The notes beneath the pieces were generated by a model. That model did no database searches. It was not told where the DNA came from and saw nothing but the letters and a program-made list of their open reading frames with translations. Of a stretch of 64,000 bases of DNA, positions 42,486 through 50,875 are shown piece after piece. Source of the stretch: Rhodococcus sp. P1Y (GTDB lineage: Bacteria > Actinomycetota > Actinomycetes > Mycobacteriales > Mycobacteriaceae); contig NZ_CP032762.1 of NCBI RefSeq assembly GCF_003641205.1, positions 5,662,001 through 5,726,000 on the forward strand. Reading direction: 5' to 3'. A program made the translations under genes and the position numbers. Each line of letters starts with the position of its first letter. The first letter of the stretch is position 1.

Positions 42486-43178
42486 TCAGGACCAGGCCTG
42501 TGACAGATCAGCATGACGCCTGATCCAGGCGTGCATCGCAATCCCGGCTGCAACACCTGCGTTGATGCTTCGAGTCGACCCGAACTGCGCGATGGACACG
42601 GTCATCGACGCGCCGTCACGGGCGTCTGCGGTGACTCCAGGACCCTCTTGACCGAACAGGAGCAGACAGTCGCGAGGCAGGTCAGCCGTCTCGATGGGTA
42701 CCGATCCCGGCGTGTTGTCGACGGCAACAACCGTCAGATCGTGCTCGCGCGCAAAAACGAGCAGGTCAGCCACTGTGTCGTGATGATGGATGTGCTGATA
42801 GCGGTCGGTCACCATCGCACCACGCCTGTTCCAACGACGGCGCCCGACGATGTGAACCGACTGTGCGGCAAAAGCATTGGCTGTCCTGACGACCGTGCCG
42901 ATGTTCGCATCGTTGGCGAAGTTCTCGATGGCGACGTGCAGCGAGTGGCGCCGAGTGTCGATGTCCGCAACGATCGCTTCCCTGCTCCAATACCGATAGG
43001 CGTCGACGACATTGCGACGGTCGCCCCCGTCGAGCAACGCGGTGTCGAACTGCGCCCCGGTGGGACGAGGATCGTCGTGCTCCTGCTCCCACGGCCCGAC
43101 GCCGTTCGGGTGCTCTCCCCATTCGGTCGGGCCGGGCTCGTCGCCGGTAGGGATGTCGCCGGTAGGGATGTCGCTCAA
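42486..43178 (-). CDS. TrmH/SpoU-family RNA 2'-O-methyltransferase
   Basis: A 230-aa SPOUT enzyme with motif 1 ENFANDANIGTVVRTANAF, motif 2 DCLLLFGQEGPGVT and motif 3 STRSINAGVAAGIAMHAW, which form the knotted SAM site. It methylates a tRNA or rRNA ribose. A 15-bp direct repeat near the 5' end gives IPTGD twice. Its ATG overlaps the stop of the upstream lipoprotein gene (ATGA). Confidence 0.9.
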   Translation of the reverse strand: MSDIPTGDIPTGDEPGPTEWGEHPNGVGPWEQEHDDPRPTGAQFDTALLDGGDRRNVVDAYRYWSREAIVADIDTRRHSLHVAIENFANDANIGTVVRTANAFAAQSVHIVGRRRWNRRGAMVTDRYQHIHHHDTVADLLVFAREHDLTVVAVDNTPGSVPIETADLPRDCLLLFGQEGPGVTADARDGASMTVSIAQFGSTRSINAGVAAGIAMHAWIRRHADLSQAWS

Positions 43179-43789
43179 AAGATTTCGTTACTGTCCGGGG
43201 CGATACGGAAGCCGTGCCCGGTCTCGTCGTTGGTACACGAGATGCCTTCCGAAGCCGACAGGCAGGAGTACCCGTCGGCATGGATGGACTGACCGAGTGC
43301 GAGTGGCGGGTCGATGGTCTCCCCACCCGAGGTGTACACCGCACCTCCCGAGCACATGAACGAGGCCTCACCCTCGTTGGTCACTCGGATTCCGTTGCCC
43401 CAGCTGATCATGCAGTCCTCGGGCCTCGGCGGGACCGGTGCGGTGGTGCCTTGGCACCCGGCTTCGGTTCGACTGGCCAGTGTGACGATGCCGCACTGGA
43501 ACTGCCCGTCGGGCGAGGAGAAGTAGTAGGCGCCGTCCAGCGCCGCATACGTGGTCTGCGGCGCCGGAACGGGTTCCACCTCGGTGGGCGGAGGCGGTGG
43601 CAATTCTGTCGTCGGCGCGGGCGCAGGCAATTGCGTGGTCGTGGGCGGGACCGTCGTCGTTGTCGTTGTGGTGACCGGTGGTGCAGCAGCGACGTCCGCG
43701 CCGGACTCACTGCCGCACCCCGAAATCAACGCTACGACAGCTACCGACGCTGCCACTGCCAGACGCTTGCTCGCGCGCTGTTGTGCCAT
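43175..43789 (-). CDS. Secreted lipoprotein with Thr/Pro-rich linker
   Basis: A 204-aa lipoprotein from ATG 43789 (MAQQRASKRLAVAAS). The lipobox is ISGC, with Cys about residue 25. After it comes a poly-Thr/Pro linker (VTTTTTTTVPPTTTQLP), then a compact domain with six Cys (QCGIVT, GCQGTT, DCMISW, MCSGG, SCLSA, SCTND) and GHGF near the end, probably disulfide-bonded. Similar domains are found across mycobacteria and rhodococci without known function. It is coupled to the RNA methyltransferase gene. Confidence 0.8.
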   Translation of the reverse strand: MAQQRASKRLAVAASVAVVALISGCGSESGADVAAAPPVTTTTTTTVPPTTTQLPAPAPTTELPPPPPTEVEPVPAPQTTYAALDGAYYFSSPDGQFQCGIVTLASRTEAGCQGTTAPVPPRPEDCMISWGNGIRVTNEGEASFMCSGGAVYTSGGETIDPPLALGQSIHADGYSCLSASEGISCTNDETGHGFRIAPDSNEIF

Positions 43790-43872
43790 GAAAGAACCCG
43801 ACCCCACTTTCGCTCATCCGTACTGGAGAGCGACCCTACCGGCGAACCGACCCAGCCGCCGTCGTGCGATGC

Positions 43873-44661
43873 CTACTTGTGTGCGAGGCGCCTGTTGACC
43901 TCGCGGGTGAGCCATGCGGGAGAGAAACGCGAACCCAGCGACAGCGCTTTGGACTGGATTCCCACCGGGAAGTGCACCTTGTGCAGCAGTCGCTTGGACG
44001 GTCGTGTGGCGTCGAAGATGGCCTGGGACACATCGTCGGCGGTGAGCTTGATTCCGAGCGAATTGGTGGTGCCGGTCGACACGCCCTGGGTCATCGCCGT
44101 CTGCACGAACAGCGGCCACATGGCCTTGACCGATATGTCGTACTCGGCCCACTCGAGATCCAGCGCCTCGGTGACACCGCGTACTGCGAACTTCGTCGCG
44201 CCGTAGGTGACCAACTCGGGTTGCCCGTAGATCGCCGACGCCGAGCACAGGTTCACGACCTGCGCGCCCTTCGTCGCTTTCAGATACGGGAATGCAGCGA
44301 GCGTGCCGTAGACGACGCCGTTGAAATTGATGTCGATCTGACGCTTGTGCACTTCGATCGGCATCTCCTCGAAACGCCCGGCGACCAGAATGCCCGCGTT
44401 GTTGATCAACACGTCGAGGCGACCGTCGGCCTCCGCGTCGAACTCCTTCAGACGATCCTCCCACTGCTGCGGGTCGGTGACGTCGAGGGTTCCGGTGACC
44501 ACACGGCCCCCGCTGGAGGTGATGGCCTTGCCCAGAGACGCCAACCCCGTCTCGTCGATGTCGTAGGCACCGACGAGGTAACCGGCTCGTGCAAATTTCA
44601 AGGCAGTGGATCGTCCGATCCCGGCAGCGGCGCCGGTGATGAACACAGTAGGTGTAGACAC
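43873..44661 (-). CDS. Short-chain dehydrogenase/reductase
   Basis: A 262-aa SDR from GTG 44661 (STPTVFITGAAAGIGRSTALKFARAGY). The cofactor motif is TGAAAGIG, NNAGILVAGRFEEMP follows, and the catalytic residues are Ser in NLCSASAIYG and Tyr/Lys in VTYGATKFAVRGV. An Asp after the second strand (AYDIDE) favours NAD(H). The substrate cannot be inferred; it stands alone between a lipoprotein gene and a DUF3592-like gene. Confidence 0.9.
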   Translation of the reverse strand: MSTPTVFITGAAAGIGRSTALKFARAGYLVGAYDIDETGLASLGKAITSSGGRVVTGTLDVTDPQQWEDRLKEFDAEADGRLDVLINNAGILVAGRFEEMPIEVHKRQIDINFNGVVYGTLAAFPYLKATKGAQVVNLCSASAIYGQPELVTYGATKFAVRGVTEALDLEWAEYDISVKAMWPLFVQTAMTQGVSTGTTNSLGIKLTADDVSQAIFDATRPSKRLLHKVHFPVGIQSKALSLGSRFSPAWLTREVNRRLAHK

Positions 44662-44749
44662 CCCGTCAGGATAGGCGTAACTGTGCGTATCGGTAAGACC
44701 CTTGTTCACATTTGAGGTCTAGCCTGAGAATGTCTCGAGGAGATTTTGG

Positions 44750-45202
44750 ATGAATCACGAACGAACCGTGCGCGCAGTGGCGATCGTCACAGCCGTGTAC
44801 ATCGTCGTGCTTGCGGTCTGGGCTGGATGGTTTCGTCCGTCCGCACCAGCGGGAACACTCCCCTACCAACTGGCTGCGTTGATCGCAGGATTCGCGTCGG
44901 CGCTGGGTCTGGCGATGATGATCGCCCGTCGCCGCACTGCCGATGAGCGCAAGCTAGCGCGCAACGGCGTCGAAGGATGGGCGAGAATTTCACGGGTTCA
45001 TCCGATCGACGACACCTCGAGCGAGTTGGATCTGGAGTTCACCGTTCCAGGATCGGTCTCGTTCGCGGGTCGCATCGTGTATTCCATCCCGCCAGGTGAA
45101 TCGGCTCGCTTCCACGTAGGCGCCGTAGTCCCGATCATGGTCGACCCCGCCGATCACCACCGTGTGCTGCTACTGCCGAGACAGACCCTCGACGAGGAGT
45201 AG
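44750..45202 (+). CDS. Small membrane protein, DUF3592-like
   Basis: A 150-aa protein with two N-terminal hydrophobic segments (AIVTAVYIVVLAVWAGWF and LAALIAGFASALGLAMMIA) and a beta-rich domain (ARISRVHPIDDTSSELDLEFTVPG ... GAVVPIMVDPADHHRVLLLP), which is the usual DUF3592 arrangement. Function unknown. The 3' end overlaps the convergent YhhN gene by 33 bp. Confidence 0.75.
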   Translation: MNHERTVRAVAIVTAVYIVVLAVWAGWFRPSAPAGTLPYQLAALIAGFASALGLAMMIARRRTADERKLARNGVEGWARISRVHPIDDTSSELDLEFTVPGSVSFAGRIVYSIPPGESARFHVGAVVPIMVDPADHHRVLLLPRQTLDEE

Positions 45203-45838
45203 CTGGGCTAGTGCGTAGGTCGCGAGAATCGTCCCTTCCGCTGCCCTGCGATGCGATTCGGACACGAGAAACAATCGTCTGAAGACAATCAGAGCGTCGG
45301 ACACGGTGAACAGCACCCCGCCCAGCGCGAGCCGCGACCTAGGGTCGACGCCCGGCACGACGAGTCCGCAGAAGCGTCGTGCGCCCGGTGCGAGCGACGG
45401 GTCGGCTGCGAGCGTCGACATCGTCGCGAGTGTCAGACCGTATCCGGACAGTCCGGGCGCCACATCCCGAGACCGCCGGCCGAGCGTTACCGCTGCTACA
45501 GCCCAGCCGGCGAACCGCGGAACGAGGTTCACCGCTCGTGGCCGCGCACCACGCGAAGACAACAGACCGATGTAGCAGCCCTGCATGACCGCGAACGCCG
45601 CCGCACCGCGAAGAATGCGGGTGTCGTCGTCCGGGTCGATGAGCAGAACGTCTCCCAGCGTCGCCGCGGCCAGTGCAGTCGCAATCGGCAGAGCAGGCCT
45701 CGATACGCCCGCGGCCAGCGCCGGAACCATCAGCGGCTTTGCAATCTGCTGGGTCCTCGGTGATCCGACAACAGCCCCGGCCACCGTCACGACGGAAGCC
45801 GCGGCGAAGGCTGCGCGCGACAAAGTCGATCGGTTCAT
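45170..45838 (-). CDS. Lysoplasmalogenase-like (YhhN/TMEM86) membrane protein
   Basis: A 222-aa protein with about seven hydrophobic segments and the YhhN pattern KPLMVPALAAG near residue 35, ATLGDVLLIDPD, GAAAFAVMQGCYIGLL, and GGVLFTVSDALIVF near 175. The conserved Asp residues in these helices are the presumed active site for lysoplasmalogen cleavage. It stands alone. Confidence 0.85.
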   Translation of the reverse strand: MNRSTLSRAAFAAASVVTVAGAVVGSPRTQQIAKPLMVPALAAGVSRPALPIATALAAATLGDVLLIDPDDDTRILRGAAAFAVMQGCYIGLLSSRGARPRAVNLVPRFAGWAVAAVTLGRRSRDVAPGLSGYGLTLATMSTLAADPSLAPGARRFCGLVVPGVDPRSRLALGGVLFTVSDALIVFRRLFLVSESHRRAAEGTILATYALAQLLLVEGLSRQ

Positions 45839-45961
45839 CTCGAACCTCCCTGCTTAGCTGGGGTAACCAATTGTGTGATGCTGGCCCCTTCTCCTTGATT
45901 CACGGTCCACCACCTTGTCATCGTTGGAGGGTAAACACTGCACACGAGACCGAGGACTGCT

Positions 45962-46561
45962 ATGCGGCGGAAACACACGAACAACACCGGGCCGTCCCAT
46001 GTCGACGTGCAGTTCGATCGAAACCCCCTCGTTCGACCGTCGGACCGCCTCCAGGCCCGCGTCAAGCGAATCGCCACCGTGCTCATGATTCTGATGGTTC
46101 CGGCGGCGGCGTGGTTCGGTATGGCCACACTGTCCGAGCAGCAAAGCCGGGTCGCAGAGCAGCAGTACACCCGCCATTCCGTCACGGCTACCACGACGTC
46201 GACGACCGAACCGACGCCTTTCGCGCAGTCCGACTACTCCACCCAGAGCAGCGCGACCGTCGACGCGTCGTGGACCTTCCAGAACGTCGAGCACCAAGGT
46301 CAAGTTGCCGTCAGCACCGGCGCGCCCATCGGTACGAAAGCCGACATCTGGGTCGACGACAAGGGCGCTCGCTCCACTCCACCTCTCTCGGACGGCGACG
46401 CCGTCTTTGCGGCTCTGTTCACCGGATTCGGGAGCCTGTTCGCGGCCTGCCTGATCTTCTACGGCGTCTACGCGGCAATCCGGTTCCACCTGGATTGCCG
46501 ACGCGATGCGGAATGGGATCTGGCGATCAAGAACTTCATGGACGACAACAGCCTGAACTGA
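45962..46561 (+). CDS. Rv1733c-like membrane protein
   Basis: A 199-aa protein with two transmembrane helices: VLMILMVPAAAWFGMATL (about 42-59) and AALFTGFGSLFAACLIFYGVYAAI near 150. Between them is an external loop with a TTTSTTEPTP linker and a domain VDASWTFQNVEHQGQVAVSTGAPIGTKADIWVDDKG. This matches the mycobacterial Rv1733c family (a dormancy-associated membrane protein in M. tuberculosis). Function unknown. It ends at a strong intrinsic terminator. Confidence 0.75.
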   Translation: MRRKHTNNTGPSHVDVQFDRNPLVRPSDRLQARVKRIATVLMILMVPAAAWFGMATLSEQQSRVAEQQYTRHSVTATTTSTTEPTPFAQSDYSTQSSATVDASWTFQNVEHQGQVAVSTGAPIGTKADIWVDDKGARSTPPLSDGDAVFAALFTGFGSLFAACLIFYGVYAAIRFHLDCRRDAEWDLAIKNFMDDNSLN

Positions 46562-46583
46562 CGCCCGTTCGCTCGCACGAACG

Positions 46584-46618
46584 AAGCCCCACCCGCACAC
46601 ATCCGGGTGGGGCTTTTT
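46584..46618 (+). terminator. Intrinsic terminator after the Rv1733c-like gene
   Basis: AAGCCCCACCCG pairs with CGGGTGGGGCTT and is followed by TTT, 23 nt past the stop codon. Confidence 0.92.
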
Positions 46619-46640
46619 CGATTCCCGTTCGTCGATCTCG

Positions 46641-46685
46641 ACCGCACACGTTGCGACCGCCCGCGCTGGTTGCACCGTGTGCGGT
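46641..46685. repeat. Long imperfect hairpin downstream of the terminator
   Basis: 18-bp arms beginning ACCGCACACG with two mismatches and a 9-nt loop, just beyond the intrinsic terminator. No U-tract. It is probably a dispersed intergenic hairpin. Confidence 0.55.
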
Positions 46686-46924
46686 TGTCCAGAAAGTGTG
46701 CGAATGACGTTCAGAACCCGCTGTCGTCGTCTCCCGTCGTCACTCTTGTCACAGAAGCACCATCAGTAACAAGTTCATAACCAAAGCCTGGGTAAACCCT
46801 GAGAGACCTATTGGTCCGTTACGGTCCTGGAAGCACAAGTACGTGTGCCTCACTAAAAGCATTTCCGGATCGGGCCGGACGTGTTGGCAGCTTCGGCTGC
46901 CACGACCGAAGGGTTAGAAGATCC
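46686..46924 (+). promoter_or_regulatory. Upstream region of the Ala-rich surface-protein gene
   Basis: 239 bp without a gene, the larger part of a 363-bp gap. It holds an AT-richer stretch (about 46745-46800), a likely promoter area, and a TGGCAGC-TTCG-GCTGCCA hairpin (46885-46902) with a stable TTCG loop 22 nt before the ATG, which could affect mRNA stability or translation. No riboswitch was recognised. Confidence 0.5.
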
Positions 46925-48775
46925 ATGTCGCAGAAGTCGATCGCTCGTTCGCGGAAAACCCGCCTGGCTGCCGCCGGCGCTGCGGTAGCACTGTCGTTCG
47001 CCATCGCTGCACCGGGCGTAGCCGCAGCTCAGGACGAACAGCCTTCGGAGAGCTCCAGCGTGGAATCTCCCGCCGAAGGGGGCAGCGAAGAGTCTCCTGA
47101 GTCGGTCGCACCTGATGCAAGCGTCGAGGTCGTCACTCCTGAAGGGACCGCGCCCGTCGCAGGCGAGGCGCCTGTACTACCTCCCGCGCAGGTTCTCTCC
47201 AGCGGAACCGGGGACGCTGCGGCCGCGGCTGTCCCCGTCCCAGAAGCTCCCTCGGCCACGCGGCCTCTTCCGCTCGTCACCGGTGGCGTCGTATTCAACG
47301 AAGACGGAACTGCGACGGTCAACGTCGACGTCATTCCGCAGTTATCCGACGCGGAGAAAAAGGCCCTGGCCGACGCCGAAGCCGCCAGCAAGCTCGCCGT
47401 GGAAGCCTCGGCTGCAGCGCAGGTCAAGCTTGAGGCTGCCAAGACCGCCGACGCCGCCGCAAGCACTGCAGCGACCAAGGCTCAGGTTGCAGCCGCAGAG
47501 GCCGTAACCAAGTCCAAGGCTGCCGACGAAATCGCAGCAACGGCCAAGCTGGACGCCATCGCGGCCAGCGCTGCCGTGACAAAGGCCAAGGGCGACACCG
47601 TTGCCCTACAAGCCGCCGCGGATGCAGCACAGAAGGCCAAGACCGACGCGGACAAGGTCGCTGCGGACGCTGCGACCGAGGCCACTCGCCTGGAAGCAGA
47701 AGCAACGGCCGCCGGCAGCACCGACGCCGACGCCAAGGCTGCCGAGGCGCGAATCGAAGCCGAAGCGAAGGCCGAACTGGCCGCCACCGCGACAGCAGAC
47801 GCCGAGGCTTCGGCGAAAGCATTGCAGGACTCCCTCGTCGCAGTCCAGGAGTCGTTCAAGACTCTCAACATCGCCAAGGTGACCGCAGCGGTACGCGCGG
47901 CAGCGGCCAAGGCAGCCGCGTCGCTTTCCGCTGCCGTCGAGGCACGCACGGCCGTCGAGGTCGCGGCAGCAGCCGAGGCCAGGGCCAAGGAACTCGAAGC
48001 GGCAGCCGCAACGTCGACCGAGGAGGCAACCGCAGCGGCACAAAAGGCCGCCGACGCGCGAGCAGCCGAAACCGCAGCCAAGACAGACCTCGCGGCGAAG
48101 ACCGATGCACTCGCGAAGGCGCAAGCAGATCTCGCCGATGCACCGTCTGCTGCTGACATCACCGCGCTCGAAAAGCTCGCCGCCGACGCACAGACGGACC
48201 TCGAGGCCGCCAATGAACTCGCAGCGGACGCAGCCCTCGCGGTGACCACAACCGCTCAGGCCGAGACCGACACCAAGGTCGTCGCCGACGCCAAAGCTGC
48301 CGAGTTGAAGGCGGCACAGACCGTCGCGACGGACACCAAAGCGGCTGCTGACGCGGCAACCAAGGCCGAGGCCGACCTGAAGGCGAAAGCCGCCGAGCTC
48401 GCCGCCAGTGGACCGAAGTTCAACTGGACCATCAACTTGGGCAACACCGTCAAGGAAGATGTTCCGGTGACTCAGGTCGACGACACGACGGTCGTCGTCG
48501 ACGAAACAGGCGTCGAACTGATCGGCGTCTCCAACGAAGACGGATCGTTCACGGTCGCCGACTACTTCACCACCAACGAGGACGGCGTCACCGTGGTCGC
48601 CGGTGAACTACCCGCTGTCGATCTGGCACTGGGAGATTCGGCGGACAGCGCATCGGGCAGTTCCGACAGCTCGTCCTCGACACCTGCCATCCTGGCGGGA
48701 GTCGGCGTAGTAGCCGTCGCCGCCGTCGGTGGCGGTCTGTACCTGCGTCGCCGCAACTCGACAGATGCGACGTAG
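46925..48775 (+). CDS. Ala-rich coiled-coil surface protein with C-terminal membrane anchor
   Basis: A 616-aa exported protein. It has a Sec signal peptide (SRKTRLAAAGAAVALSFAIAAPGVAAAQ, cleavage about residue 35), then an acidic Ser/Glu/Pro segment to residue 120. A very long Ala/Lys/Asp/Glu helical region (about 135-500) of repeated AxxAKxxAD type reads as coiled coil. A small beta domain (FNWTINLGNTVKEDVPVTQVDDTT) follows, then a Ser-rich linker, a hydrophobic helix (ILAGVGVVAVAAVGGGLYL) and a RRRNS tail. This end looks like a sortase sorting signal without a recognisable LPxTG/LAxTG box. It overlaps the sortase gene by 11 bp. Confidence 0.8.
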   Translation: MSQKSIARSRKTRLAAAGAAVALSFAIAAPGVAAAQDEQPSESSSVESPAEGGSEESPESVAPDASVEVVTPEGTAPVAGEAPVLPPAQVLSSGTGDAAAAAVPVPEAPSATRPLPLVTGGVVFNEDGTATVNVDVIPQLSDAEKKALADAEAASKLAVEASAAAQVKLEAAKTADAAASTAATKAQVAAAEAVTKSKAADEIAATAKLDAIAASAAVTKAKGDTVALQAAADAAQKAKTDADKVAADAATEATRLEAEATAAGSTDADAKAAEARIEAEAKAELAATATADAEASAKALQDSLVAVQESFKTLNIAKVTAAVRAAAAKAAASLSAAVEARTAVEVAAAAEARAKELEAAAATSTEEATAAAQKAADARAAETAAKTDLAAKTDALAKAQADLADAPSAADITALEKLAADAQTDLEAANELAADAALAVTTTAQAETDTKVVADAKAAELKAAQTVATDTKAAADAATKAEADLKAKAAELAASGPKFNWTINLGNTVKEDVPVTQVDDTTVVVDETGVELIGVSNEDGSFTVADYFTTNEDGVTVVAGELPAVDLALGDSADSASGSSDSSSSTPAILAGVGVVAVAAVGGGLYLRRRNSTDAT

Positions 48776-49349
48776 TAATTTCGCGATTGCTCTAGGGCTG
48801 ACCCTGCTCGTAGCAGGTTGTGCAACTTCGGAACCTGCACCGGCCGCGCCGGACAGGTCGTCGGTGGAGTCACGGATCTCCGTGGCTCCACCCTCCCCGG
48901 TGGAGCCTGCGCAACCCAGCTGGATCGAACTGCGATCTGCTGACGGAGCAACATATCTGAGCAGTCCAGTGAATCCCGAAGGGCTGTTCCGCGACGAAAA
49001 TCAAGTGTTGAACCCGGTGGACGAACTACCCGCCTGGTGGGCCGAGAGCGGACTACCGGGGACGGACACCCAGCAGACTGTTGTCATTGCCGGACACAAC
49101 TATTCGAAGCGTGACGCACCGTTCAAGTCGTTGAGTGTCGTCCAGCCAGGCGACGATGTGGTGCTGCAGACACCCGGCGGGGTCCTCGAGTATTCGGTCG
49201 ACACCGTCGGACCGTTGCCCAAGGGCTCGTTGTTGTCCGACAACGATTTACGCACTCAGGTCCCGGGTCGGTTGATCCTGGCCAACTGCGATGTTCGCGG
49301 CGGTGAACCTACGAACGACAATTTCATCGTGGTGGCGCAGCTCGAGTAG
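48765..49349 (+). CDS. Class E/F-like sortase, predicted lipoprotein
   Basis: A 194-aa protein from ATG 48765 (MRRSNFAIALGLTLLVAGC). The N-terminus has a lipobox VAGC at residue 19, so the enzyme would be lipid-anchored rather than held by a transmembrane helix, which is unusual. The sortase core has TQQTVVIAGHNYSKRDAPFKSL (catalytic His) and LILANCDVRGGEPTNDNFIVVAQL (catalytic Cys; the usual TLxTC reads LxLANC and the usual Arg before the D-N is Thr). It overlaps the surface-protein gene, its probable substrate. Confidence 0.8.
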   Translation: MRRSNFAIALGLTLLVAGCATSEPAPAAPDRSSVESRISVAPPSPVEPAQPSWIELRSADGATYLSSPVNPEGLFRDENQVLNPVDELPAWWAESGLPGTDTQQTVVIAGHNYSKRDAPFKSLSVVQPGDDVVLQTPGGVLEYSVDTVGPLPKGSLLSDNDLRTQVPGRLILANCDVRGGEPTNDNFIVVAQLE

Positions 49350-49360
49350 GCGCTTCGCTG

Positions 49361-49406
49361 CATGTGAGCGTTTTTACATAGTGGGCTATGTAAAAACGTT
49401 CACATG
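49361..49406. terminator. Long hairpin after the sortase gene
   Basis: 21-bp arms (49361-49381 and 49386-49406) with one G-T wobble and a 4-nt loop, preceded by CGCTTCGCTG. Arms contain TTTTTACATAG / CTATGTAAAAA. Family member with 17353-17402 and 21981-22019. Confidence 0.75.
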
Positions 49407-49448
49407 CGGGGGTCTTGCATTCATGCGCATGATAACTACGATTAGGGT

Positions 49449-50822
49449 ATGGACACATCCAGACCTCTTCGCGTTGCCATCGTCGGCGCGGGACCGGCAG
49501 GCATCTACGCCGCCGACGCACTCATGAAGTCCGACCACAATGTCAGCGGCCCGGGTGTCAGCATCGACCTCTTCGAGCGCATGCCAGCCCCGTTCGGGCT
49601 CATCCGCTACGGCGTCGCACCCGACCACCCCCGCATCAAAGGCATCATCACCGCCCTGCACAAAGTCCTCGACAAACCACAGGTCCGCCTACTCGGCAAC
49701 ATCGACTACGGCACCGACATCACCTTGGGCGACCTACGCCGCTTCTACGACGCCGTCATCTTCTCCACCGGCGCCAACGCCGACCGCGCACTCAACATCC
49801 CCGGCATCGACTTGGACGGCAGCTACGGCGCCGCAGACTTCGTCTCCTGGTACGACGGCCACCCCGACGTCCCCCGCACCTGGCCCCTCGACGCCGAAAA
49901 AGTCGCCGTCCTCGGCGTCGGCAACGTCGCCCTCGACGTCGCACGCGTCCTCGCCAAAACCGGCGACGAACTCCTCCCCACCGAAATCCCCGCCAACGTG
50001 TACGAAGGCCTCAAAGCGAACAAGGCCGTCGAAGTCCACGTCTTCGGACGCCGCGGACCCGCTCAGGCCAAATTCACACCACTGGAATTGAGGGAACTCG
50101 ACCACTCCCCCAACATCGAAGTCATCGTCGCCCCCGAAGACATCGACTACGACGAAGGCTCCGAACAAGCACGCCGCAACTCCAAACAGGTCGACATGGT
50201 CGCCAACACCCTCCAGGACTGGGCCATCCGCGACGTCGGTACCCGCCCCCACAAACTGTTCCTGCACTTCTTCGAATCCCCCACCGAAATCCTCGGCGAA
50301 AACGGCACAGTCACCGGCCTACGCACCGAACGCACCGAACTCGACGGCACCGGAAACGTCAAAGGCACCGGCAAATACAACGACTGGGACGTCCAAGCCG
50401 TCTACCGCGCCGTCGGCTACCTCTCCCAAAACATCAGCCAACTACCCTTCGACGAACAAGCCGGCACCATCCCCAACGAAGCAGGCAGAGTCGTCGAATC
50501 GCCGTCGTCTACCACTACGGTCCCCGCCACCTACGTCACCGGCTGGATCAAACGCGGACCCGTCGGCCTCATCGGCCACACCAAAGGCGACGCCAACGAA
50601 ACCGTCGCCAACCTGCTCGAGGACGCACCCAACTTCACCGGAGCCACCGAGCCGGGCCTCGACGAGGTGACCACCTTCCTCGAAGGCAAGCAAGTCCCCT
50701 TCACCACCTGGGACGGCTGGTACCGCCTCGACGCCTTTGAGCGCTCCCTCGGCGAAGAAGAAGGCCGCGAACGCGTCAAGGTCGTCGAACGCGAAGACAT
50801 GGTCGCCGCGTCTCAGGAGTGA
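49449..50822 (+). CDS. fprA: Ferredoxin/adrenodoxin-NADP+ reductase, copy 2
   Basis: A 457-aa FAD/NADPH flavoenzyme almost identical to copy 1 at 15958. All FAD and NADP motifs are kept (VAIVGAGPAGIYAADAL, VAVLGVGNVALDVAR). Only a few residues differ: D-to-G in ITLGDL, ENGT for DNGK, TT for VV, F for H near the end. The N-terminal few residues and the C-terminus (VAASQE) are unrelated to copy 1. It lies at the head of a catabolic cluster that contains a P450 and a ferredoxin, so it may supply electrons there. TCATGCGCATGA lies upstream at about 49423. Confidence 0.93.
   Translation: MDTSRPLRVAIVGAGPAGIYAADALMKSDHNVSGPGVSIDLFERMPAPFGLIRYGVAPDHPRIKGIITALHKVLDKPQVRLLGNIDYGTDITLGDLRRFYDAVIFSTGANADRALNIPGIDLDGSYGAADFVSWYDGHPDVPRTWPLDAEKVAVLGVGNVALDVARVLAKTGDELLPTEIPANVYEGLKANKAVEVHVFGRRGPAQAKFTPLELRELDHSPNIEVIVAPEDIDYDEGSEQARRNSKQVDMVANTLQDWAIRDVGTRPHKLFLHFFESPTEILGENGTVTGLRTERTELDGTGNVKGTGKYNDWDVQAVYRAVGYLSQNISQLPFDEQAGTIPNEAGRVVESPSSTTTVPATYVTGWIKRGPVGLIGHTKGDANETVANLLEDAPNFTGATEPGLDEVTTFLEGKQVPFTTWDGWYRLDAFERSLGEEEGRERVKVVEREDMVAASQE
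49464..50801 (+). repeat. 1,338-bp duplicated segment, copy 2
   Basis: Matches 15976-17313 in the same orientation with no indel and few substitutions. The boundaries coincide with the coding body of fprA. Confidence 0.9.
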
Positions 50823-50875
50823 TGCGATCCGCCTGGCCTCACACGATAGAAGTCGACATGCAAAGGAACACAGTT

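Noticed and set aside
47482..48249. 255-codon antisense frame and several plus-strand frames within the Ala-rich surface-protein gene
   Set aside because: By-products of repeated GCN-rich codons; low-complexity Ala/Ser or Arg/Pro products.
47350..48420. Regular repeats that might look like a CRISPR or minisatellite array
   Set aside because: They are degenerate heptad-like coding repeats in frame, without constant repeats and spacers.
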